Part shown: positions 57,801-64,000 of the stretch, piece by piece
Layout: every line of letters begins with the position of its first letter
How positions within the stretch are numbered: the stretch's first letter is position 1
Assembly (NCBI GenBank): GCA_001724265.1
Contig: MEDY01000003.1
Coordinates: 1-64,000 of the forward strand
Direction of reading: 5' to 3'
Source of the DNA: Rhizaria sp. SCN 62-66
Taxonomy: Eukaryota > Rhizaria, unplaced
Length of the DNA: 64,000 nt
Program-made: the position numbers and the translations under genes
Notes under the pieces: generated by a model
The model's database searches: none
What the model was told of the DNA's origin: nothing
What the model saw: the letters and a program-made list of their open reading frames with translations, nothing else

Positions 57801-60800
57801 CGAACTGGGCGGCTTTCGTGGATACGGGCGGACGCGGTCCGGTCCGCACCTCAGCGCCCATAAACTGTCGAGCCTCGTCCGAGTGCTCTCGAAGCAGCCG
57901 CTGCGGCGCATGAGGAACATCGCCGAGTGCACGTTCACGACGACGGGCGGCACGAGGAAGTCGCACTGCGACATGAGGGCGGCGTACTCGCGCTGGAGTG
58001 CGGCGAGCGCGGGGGCGACTGGGGAGTCCGCGGCGGATGCAGTTGCAGCAGAAATAGGGACCTCATAAGCACCAGAATCAGCATCAGCGCCGTTGAATGT
58101 GGGCGTTGTGACGGCTGTAGAGAGACTCCACTCCTTTGCAAAAAGATAACTACGACGCGAAGCGTTGGGAGCCTGGGCGTCAGCTGCGTCGGCGTTGGCC
58201 GCAGCAGCAGCAGCGGTGCCGGCAACGGGCGCATTAGCAATCACAGTGGCAATCTTGCCAGTTGCAGCTATGCCAGTCGCTTGACGTGTGATTGGAGCCT
58301 TTTGCGTATTACCAGCAGCGTTCGCGACAGATGACGCAACCGTTGACTGATGCATGAATGTGGGGACGAATCCAGAGAGCGAGCTGTTCCGGCTACGGCT
58401 CAGTTCGGTCTCCGCGCTCGCTTGCGTCAACGCAGTGGCAACGGCGTGCGCGCGCGCAGCCAACAGCCGCAGGCCCTCGTTGTATTGCCGCGTCCTGTCT
58501 TCACGGAGGTCGTCAAGTGAGTGCGTCGAGAACAAGTCAACCATCTTGGGCGACAGCATGAAGGCGGTGACATCGCGCACAGGTCGCATTTGCGACTCGT
58601 AGCGACGGAGGAGACGCGCTGCGAGGTCAAGCGCAGCAGCGGCCTCGGGACACTGTGGTGTGATGAGAGCACTAAATGGGTTGCGCTCGAAGCCAAACTC
58701 TGCAATGTCTTCCGCCTCTGCAGCGAGACCATACTGACTCAGAGCTTCAATTAACACGTGACTGGGCAGTTCGTCACCGAGTGTTCCATCACCACCGTCA
58801 TCACCGTCGCCGCCCACGTTGGTTGAACCACTACTCGCGCTGTTGTGGCTCGCTGCACGCGAAGAGACACCGTTGATGACGTCGTTGTTCTCGTCATTAA
58901 GGAGTCGCAGTAACACGTCACCAGCGCTGACTGTGGCAAGACCAAGGATGCCGTACACGTCTTCAGTCGCAACAGAAGGCGCGGCGCGGCGTTGTGGCAA
59001 GTTCACAAGAGAATATGCCTGGTGCAGGAACGCGGACACGCCGAGCACAGGACCGATGCCACCACCGGCCTGGTGACCATGAGAATGGCCGTGCTGCAAC
59101 GACTGCTGCGGATTAAACTGATTAAAGTTGCTCCCACCACCGCCGTTGTGACCAAACGGCATGAGCCTCGGAGTCGCACCGCCGCTCGAGCCGTTGCTGT
59201 TGCTATTGCTAGCTGCAGCTGCGGCGACAAGTGAGATGCCTGACTGTGCGTACCCTGCTGCGGTCGTGGGGAGCACACCACTGTACGAGTGACGCGGTGC
59301 GCTGGAGATACCAATACTGTTGTTGTGCGTCATTGCTGGAGGCATGCGCGACTGAGGTAGCGACGGCCTGGTGCCGAACAAAGGCGTGCTACCACCGCCG
59401 CTTGCACCAACACCTGCGCCAGTCAAGGAGCCGATGTTGTTGCTGCCCGAGCCCCACCGGCCCCATTTGGCGCTACCATTGTGACCAGATCCAGAGTTAG
59501 CACCTGCGCCGGACCACCGAGCCGTCATATCAGCACCAGGTGTCGCGTTACCGTTGTCATCTCCGATTGACGATGAGGTTTTGGTCGCTGAGTTGCCGGT
59601 CTTGTGCAACAACATACGGCCAGACACGAGCATGTCTTGCGTGATTGCGGCCTGCTCCTCCAGACGTTGTAGCGGGCCACCAGCACCAAGACCGCGCTGG
59701 AACGACACCGGCAGCGACGCAAGGGGGCCGAAGCCGGGCGTGCTGCTGCCGCCAACGCTCAAGCTGATGCCGGCGGACAGTGCAGCGGCGGAGGGCGTGG
59801 CGCCACCAGACGAGAGGCCAACTGCAGCCGATGCCGACACGCGGCGTGGAGGGCCAGACATCGGCGACGGTGCAGTAATGCTGTTGTAGCGCGCAAAGGG
59901 AAACCCTCCGACTGCAGCAGCCATAGCTGCAGTTGTAGACGAGGCAGCGGCTGCGGTCTGCACTGACTGCAGGACAGGGACGGGCTTGACAGCGCCATCG
60001 GCAATGGCAGTAAGCAGGGGACCAATCTCAGGGTCCTTGCGCAGCTTGGCACGCGTGACCGCGAGCGGTAGCGATACGGGTGCACAATCGGCGTCGATAT
60101 CGAACTCGTCATCATCACTGTCGTGCAGGCCTTCGGTGCTGACTGTGAGCAGCGCGGACCGTAGCTCAGAGCCTTCGACTGACCATGCGACAGAGGTGTT
60201 GAGACCGCCGACCATAGCACTCACATCAAGGTCTGGCTCGTCAGACACAGTCGCAGAGTTCGCGCTGTTGTTGGCAGCGCTCGTGGCATTGCCGAAGAGT
60301 GCCGCGGTCGCGGTCACGGTCGCAGCAGCGGTCGCGAATTTGCGCTTCACGAGAGCGCGCGCCGCGGCGCGGAGGTGACGCTTGTTATAATACTCGCGCG
60401 CACGTACCGCCGCAACGGCATCGCTTCCAGCCATCAAGCCCGTCAGTACAGCATCAACACCGCCGTTACCAGTCGGCGACGTGATGTTGCGCGATCCGGG
60501 GCGTGACGACGACTGTGCGCGCGACGCAGGCCGAGGTAGGATTGAGGGTACCTCCCAGAAAGTCCGCGGCGGGCGCACGAAGGGGGAGTCGGGCAGGAAC
60601 GACGCCCCACCAGAGGCTGTCGGAGAGGGAGGCTCAGAGCCGCCACCATCCGAGTCAGAGCCGGCGCCACTCGCGAGGCTGCCGCGGCGGCCCTGCCTCG
60701 CGCGCCGAGCGCCCCTGCCGGAGAGCTGCGACTGCAGCGGCTGCGTGTGCTGCTGCGGCTGCGAGGGCGCGAACTTTTCGTGCATCCCGCCGTCGTCGGG

Positions 60801-63800
60801 GAACTCGCGCTGAATGTGCGGCAGCAGGCACCGCTCGAGCAGGAACGCGAGAGTGCGCGCGAGCCGCAGCCGGTGCAGCACGGGGAACGCGGCCGCCGTC
60901 GTTTGAGTGTGCGCCGGCGCAGAAGGAAGGCCCGGGAGCGGGTCGGGAGAAAGCGGAGCCGTGTTGACCGCGCTGCTGCTGTTGGGACCGCTACTTTGCG
61001 CAAGAGCAGCAGCAGCGGCCGCAGCGGCAACAGCAGTCGCGGCCGTCGGCGAAGGTGCAGGACTGGGACCGTTGCCAAAGTTAAACGCAGTGCGCTGGCC
61101 TTCGGTGAGTGCGACAGCGGCCATCGTGGGCGTGCTAGCAGCGACGGCAGCGGCAGCCGCAGCAGCGGCATTGGCTGCTGCAGTCGCGTTCGCTGCCGCG
61201 TTAGCAGCAGCTGCAGCGGACGCGGCGACTGCAGCAGCCGCGGTGGCCCTCTCAGTGTTTCCGAGGGCAGGGGCGAGCACGGTGGGCAGCAGCCTGCAGT
61301 GTGGAGAGAAGAGGAACGCAGCAACCGCATTGCGCGTCTGGCCCCAGCGCGCGGTGAGCGTGCGGACAGCAGCTGCAAGTTCGTCCGCAGAGTGCAGCTG
61401 ATGCGGCAGCGGATAGAGTGACAGCTGCGAGCACGGAGCAGGCAACTGCATGACACCACCATTACTACTGCTACTCGAACCTGTACCATCAGCGTATGCG
61501 TCAGCATCAGCATCGGTGTCTTTGCTGTTGGAAATGCTTGTGGGAGCAAGCACGAGAGACAGAAGCTTGTCCTGTGCCAGCCTGCGCGCGTCAGCATTGC
61601 GCTCAGTCTCAACCATGCGCGTCAGCGGCGATGGAGTGACCGTGAGCAGACGGACCGGGGCCCACCAAGCTGCACGTTGCAGTTGCAGCGTCTTCTTCGG
61701 AGTCGCATTCGCGCCTTTATCCTTCGCGGTTTTGCCGGTATTTCCGGAGGCAGACGCGATGATCGGGGCAGGAAGGTCTGCGAGCGCGCGCGCAGCGGCA
61801 GTCGCCAGCCCAGTCGGCACGCCTCTAGGGAGCAGCAACGCGCACGACTCAGCCCTGTGCTGCAACAGCGCCATCGCTCGAAGTGCAGACGGGCCAGAGC
61901 GCGCGGCAAGCACAAGAGACAATGCAGCACGCTCGTCCGCCACAAGAGAAAGCGAGTGTGGGATGAGAGCGCGGGGAAGCACTGTGGTGGCAGGAACGTG
62001 GCGGTGTGCATGAAGCAAGTGCGTTGCGGTGATGTCGTTTGTGAGAGAGCGCTGGCGGGCAGCAAGAGCAAACTCCTCGTCCCGGACAACGCGAGTGACG
62101 AGGTCTTCTTCCTCTTTTTGCTCCTGCATCTTCTGATCGTGATCCTGCTGTTGCAGTTGCTCCTTCGCCGTCGCACCAACAGTCTCAGGATCAAAGACCA
62201 CGCGCTTGTCCTTCTTATTCTTTTTCTTGTCCTTCTTATCCTTCTTGTTCTTCTTCCGGTGCCGATTGGAGCTGCCAAAGCCATATTCATCATTCCCGGC
62301 GTCATCAGCGTTGCCAGCATCCCACGTTTGCCAGTCCCAGTCAGCACCCGCGCCAGCGACAGGACTAGCACCAGCGTCAGCGCCAGTGTTTGCACTGCCG
62401 CCGTAGTCGCCATCATGCTTGTAGTCATCGACCATGCCAGCGTCGTCGCTAAAACCAGTCATTGCGGCCTGGTAGAAACCGCTTTCCTCAGCCTCAAGCT
62501 CAGCTGTTGCGCCTGCAACTTCCTTTGCACGCTTGTTAGCCTCTTCCTCAGCAGCGCGTGCTTGCTCGCCGACCTTGCTCTCACCCTTGGCCATCGCAAG
62601 CCGACGCACAACGCGGACCTTAGCCGCCCGCAGCGCGCGCCACTCGCTGTAAGGCTCAGTGTCCATGCGGTGCGCATGCGGTGTGGCGAGCTCGAGCGCA
62701 TGCTCACTCAGCAGTGGACCGCTCCATTCGCGGCCGGGCGCGAACACACGGCAGTGGCTGCTGCGAAGGAGTCGAAGCAGCTCGCCAGCAATGCGCGGGA
62801 GCTGAGAGCGGAGGCCAGCGACGGCGGCGGTGAGCGGACCGAAACGAGACAGAGATGAGAGGGCAGGCAACGGCAACGGGGACGGGTAGCGCGGCAGGAT
62901 AACGCCACGGCGGTCACATTGAGGACGGGAAAGCCTGTGCAAGACAGCAGAGCTACCACTAGAGGGTGACTGTTGCGAGTCAGCATACTCGGAAGCAACG
63001 GAGACGAATGCTACGGAAGCGCGTTTGAGTTGATCTGCCAGAGCACGCGCATGCGCCGGGGGACGCACAAGCCATCCAGTGACCGCCGAGGAGTTGGGAA
63101 GTGCGCTGATCGTGGAACCGTTGTTGTCCGTGGTGAGTGCAACACCAGATTCGTCGTTACCAACGTCAAGCGGATAGCCTTGGGGCGCAAACACGGAAGC
63201 CCCGACTGGTGCTGTGGGCAGCGAGTACGAGAAGCATGCGAGCAGCTGGAAGATGTCAACGTACTCAGGATCCAGCTCTCCACTGAGAACCGCAAAGTCG
63301 TCACTGGGCGCAGCGGATGTAAGCGCTGACAGTAAACCGTGAAACCCGGTGAGCATCTCAGGCAGCGATTTATGGGTGGATGAAGCAAGCTTCTGACTAA
63401 AGTCATCCGCAAAAGCAAACGCACCGTTCACGTTGAACAACAGGTTGTCAATGCCGGTGAGATAGGACAGCGGGTCAGCGACGATATCGTCATCAGCGAT
63501 CAGAAGGCCTGTGAGAGTACGACGAGTGAGCGCATGGCCACCGTCGTCAAACCCAGCGCTGCCAACGTTGCTCAGGCTTTGCAAAAGACCGTTGTCGTCT
63601 GCAACACTCGAGTTCTCGCGATGCAAGCCTGTCGCCACGTCAGTGCCAGTGGTATCGAAAGAGAACACTGGTCGCTCACCGCTAGTACTTACGAAGACAC
63701 CAGAACCAGAACTTTCGTTGCTGTTGCCAAATGCACTGGAACGTCCAAAGGCACGGTCCTGCGAGCGCACAACAGGCTCGTCCTCATCATCCTCAGCCTC

Positions 63801-63995
63801 TGCAAGAGTGGAGAGGGCAGTGGTGTACGTCGTCGACATCTGATGCTGCTGTGGAGGCTGCGGATGTTGAGACACCGGCTGTAGCTGGTGCTGTTGTTGC
63901 TGCTGTTGCGCGATCTGAGAAGCCCTCTTCTGTGCGTTGGCGTTTGCGGTCGCAGCAGATTTCTTGCCCGGAGCGGCAATCAGTGCGCGCCGCAT
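54879..63995 (-). CDS. Unidentified protein of at least 3,038 residues (possibly partial)
   Basis: Open from ATG 63995 (MRRALIAAPGKK), five bases from the window edge, to TGA at 54879, with no in-frame TAG. Because the edge is so close, the true start may lie outside. Globular-looking parts are at about 62960-62600 (LLRLLRSSHCRVFAPGREW, EWRALRAAKVRVVRRLAM), 62080-61560 (ATHLLHAHRHVPATTVLPR, AAWWAPVRLLTVTPSP), 60880-60790 (RLARTLAFLLERCLLPHIQ), 58780-58400 (ALSQYGLAAEAEDIAEFGF) and 58010-57820 (CDFLVPPVVVNVHSAMFLM). A lysine-rich cluster (KKNKKDKKDKKKNKKDKR) near 62200-62260 could be a nuclear or nucleolar signal. The remainder is Ala/Ser/Asn/Gln-rich; ALASP recurs three times near 55700-55550. 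I do not recognise a family. Confidence 0.72.
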   Translation of the reverse strand: MRRALIAAPGKKSAATANANAQKRASQIAQQQQQQHQLQPVSQHPQPPQQHQMSTTYTTALSTLAEAEDDEDEPVVRSQDRAFGRSSAFGNSNESSGSGVFVSTSGERPVFSFDTTGTDVATGLHRENSSVADDNGLLQSLSNVGSAGFDDGGHALTRRTLTGLLIADDDIVADPLSYLTGIDNLLFNVNGAFAFADDFSQKLASSTHKSLPEMLTGFHGLLSALTSAAPSDDFAVLSGELDPEYVDIFQLLACFSYSLPTAPVGASVFAPQGYPLDVGNDESGVALTTDNNGSTISALPNSSAVTGWLVRPPAHARALADQLKRASVAFVSVASEYADSQQSPSSGSSAVLHRLSRPQCDRRGVILPRYPSPLPLPALSSLSRFGPLTAAVAGLRSQLPRIAGELLRLLRSSHCRVFAPGREWSGPLLSEHALELATPHAHRMDTEPYSEWRALRAAKVRVVRRLAMAKGESKVGEQARAAEEEANKRAKEVAGATAELEAEESGFYQAAMTGFSDDAGMVDDYKHDGDYGGSANTGADAGASPVAGAGADWDWQTWDAGNADDAGNDEYGFGSSNRHRKKNKKDKKDKKKNKKDKRVVFDPETVGATAKEQLQQQDHDQKMQEQKEEEDLVTRVVRDEEFALAARQRSLTNDITATHLLHAHRHVPATTVLPRALIPHSLSLVADERAALSLVLAARSGPSALRAMALLQHRAESCALLLPRGVPTGLATAAARALADLPAPIIASASGNTGKTAKDKGANATPKKTLQLQRAAWWAPVRLLTVTPSPLTRMVETERNADARRLAQDKLLSLVLAPTSISNSKDTDADADAYADGTGSSSSSNGGVMQLPAPCSQLSLYPLPHQLHSADELAAAVRTLTARWGQTRNAVAAFLFSPHCRLLPTVLAPALGNTERATAAAAVAASAAAAANAAANATAAANAAAAAAAAVAASTPTMAAVALTEGQRTAFNFGNGPSPAPSPTAATAVAAAAAAAALAQSSGPNSSSAVNTAPLSPDPLPGLPSAPAHTQTTAAAFPVLHRLRLARTLAFLLERCLLPHIQREFPDDGGMHEKFAPSQPQQHTQPLQSQLSGRGARRARQGRRGSLASGAGSDSDGGGSEPPSPTASGGASFLPDSPFVRPPRTFWEVPSILPRPASRAQSSSRPGSRNITSPTGNGGVDAVLTGLMAGSDAVAAVRAREYYNKRHLRAAARALVKRKFATAAATVTATAALFGNATSAANNSANSATVSDEPDLDVSAMVGGLNTSVAWSVEGSELRSALLTVSTEGLHDSDDDEFDIDADCAPVSLPLAVTRAKLRKDPEIGPLLTAIADGAVKPVPVLQSVQTAAAASSTTAAMAAAVGGFPFARYNSITAPSPMSGPPRRVSASAAVGLSSGGATPSAAALSAGISLSVGGSSTPGFGPLASLPVSFQRGLGAGGPLQRLEEQAAITQDMLVSGRMLLHKTGNSATKTSSSIGDDNGNATPGADMTARWSGAGANSGSGHNGSAKWGRWGSGSNNIGSLTGAGVGASGGGSTPLFGTRPSLPQSRMPPAMTHNNSIGISSAPRHSYSGVLPTTAAGYAQSGISLVAAAAASNSNSNGSSGGATPRLMPFGHNGGGGSNFNQFNPQQSLQHGHSHGHQAGGGIGPVLGVSAFLHQAYSLVNLPQRRAAPSVATEDVYGILGLATVSAGDVLLRLLNDENNDVINGVSSRAASHNSASSGSTNVGGDGDDGGDGTLGDELPSHVLIEALSQYGLAAEAEDIAEFGFERNPFSALITPQCPEAAAALDLAARLLRRYESQMRPVRDVTAFMLSPKMVDLFSTHSLDDLREDRTRQYNEGLRLLAARAHAVATALTQASAETELSRSRNSSLSGFVPTFMHQSTVASSVANAAGNTQKAPITRQATGIAATGKIATVIANAPVAGTAAAAAANADAADAQAPNASRRSYLFAKEWSLSTAVTTPTFNGADADSGAYEVPISAATASAADSPVAPALAALQREYAALMSQCDFLVPPVVVNVHSAMFLMRRSGCFESTRTRLDSLWALRCGPDRVRPYPRKPPSSRVDKTIADADSTSVSDERKDDSGMEAKSTPDATTLENDKSRAVSLGPTRRAPTIPGHDNSEEAKGDVSAKSAAHVVVASSVAVGDSDVHARHNKLMSDMRREMPQSRPSVESQAGTGILKVASNPVHTNNAAMLAQALRNQRQRRSVQAISGIGHATPVSHRTRSIAAAMEAAATAAVATPTAPLPPPEPTAAAKLALLRHRSFDWRRSPLRSLPALARALRGCARANAREATDAAQNVAGVLAGADDALPGDERTESLSSFVDGDALSAAMAAAAVNATASAKARKLRVGQQSLTPQSLTPSQSSQSSLKQTSPRGRVRTSADRPSFTNNGHSPGVSAASPTTPALGALNTFGSPSFLAPTQDQSPRTAGASASSGNDWWGTADPWGGATWAANVNSGTLGSGWGVPDPVAYDYTQSSNDHYGGEGNRFYDGADGFGESAGQDSAMRRINGRQFGGVEEGDDADDTRTATVEPQTEEEAAAEAAAEANAIANAIDAATARRALDEAGANEEAQDAFTQHQQPSMWQPVDSAGATGTLVPNVTLSPTILGPGQRLGHQGRARAVSSVMEEEEEDAERGTPSGGSFDDPQRGQGLLHSPSQFHRPEFVSASEHEQKQDDVTVVTAVDATLAATALPTDSNHSANIALETTVSDDKRGLFSDVHFYGNNLATSPSDAPTSDNNATVVVAGTEVSNNNNTGRTALASPTHTTSDTASGGHALASPVNDTSSGSRVTSPTVSAASGGASTALASPTIAGLNEGLLSLPGRGHTRSGSFMGLSTETSDVTTRPLPPALAAPLRPARKLSQSHIVIPPSVLETAANENAAVFGNNDISSTDVNTDAAGIGQAVTHVVTEPPFVISVATAAEPAAESTAATAIPVLIGQQQTHATPPIPAGTLSVTPAPGLIVTIPVEDATEAEATSATASATAATTGAVMVAASADGSAAGEPVTMRGLEEEQAEVARQQQPQDQAQQQ

Positions 63996-64000
63996 CGCCC

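Overview
The window is nuclear DNA from a unicellular eukaryote (a protist). It has very long, GC-rich coding regions with poly-Gln, poly-Ala and acidic low-complexity tracts, separated by AT-rich intergenic DNA. Introns are short (65-316 bp) and usually begin GTACGT. The genes are typically eukaryotic: SAP18, a TBCK-type pseudokinase/TBC/rhodanese protein, neuferricin, ubiquitin and a kinesin-like protein. I cannot name the species.

The main observation is that TAG appears to be a sense codon, most likely glutamine. Eight in-frame TAG codons interrupt four otherwise continuous genes: one in the kinesin/thymosin gene, three in an unidentified gene, two in neuferricin and two in a giant gene. 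One lies inside a CAG tract. Two lie between conserved blocks of neuferricin. Every gene whose end is visible stops at TAA or TGA, and none needs TAG as a stop. Read with the standard code these four genes would be annotated as fragments.

Layout. 1-6604 (-): a degenerate kinesin-like motor followed by about 27 beta-thymosin/WH2-like modules, with the 3' end outside the window. 7296-8414 (+): a protein resembling only the N-terminal half of the splicing factor SPF45/DRT111. 9008-10214 (-): SAP18 in four exons. 11223-14037 (+): three ubiquitin loci, of which only the middle one is intact. 14535-17822 (-): an unidentified protein with three TAG codons. 18744-21514 (-): neuferricin (CYB5D2-like) in two exons. 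22328-33458 (+): an unidentified 3,658-residue protein in two exons. 34914-45479 (-): an unidentified 3,521-residue protein. 46186-54623 (+): a greatly enlarged TBCK homologue. 54879-63995 (-): an unidentified protein of at least 3,038 residues, possibly continuing past the window edge.

The genes do not form one pathway. Local themes are RNA processing (SPF45-like next to SAP18), cytoskeleton (pseudo-kinesin with actin-binding-type repeats) and membrane or lysosomal regulation (TBCK). I see no tRNA, rRNA, CRISPR array or transposon. Exon structures come from reading splice signals and conserved protein blocks, not from transcripts.
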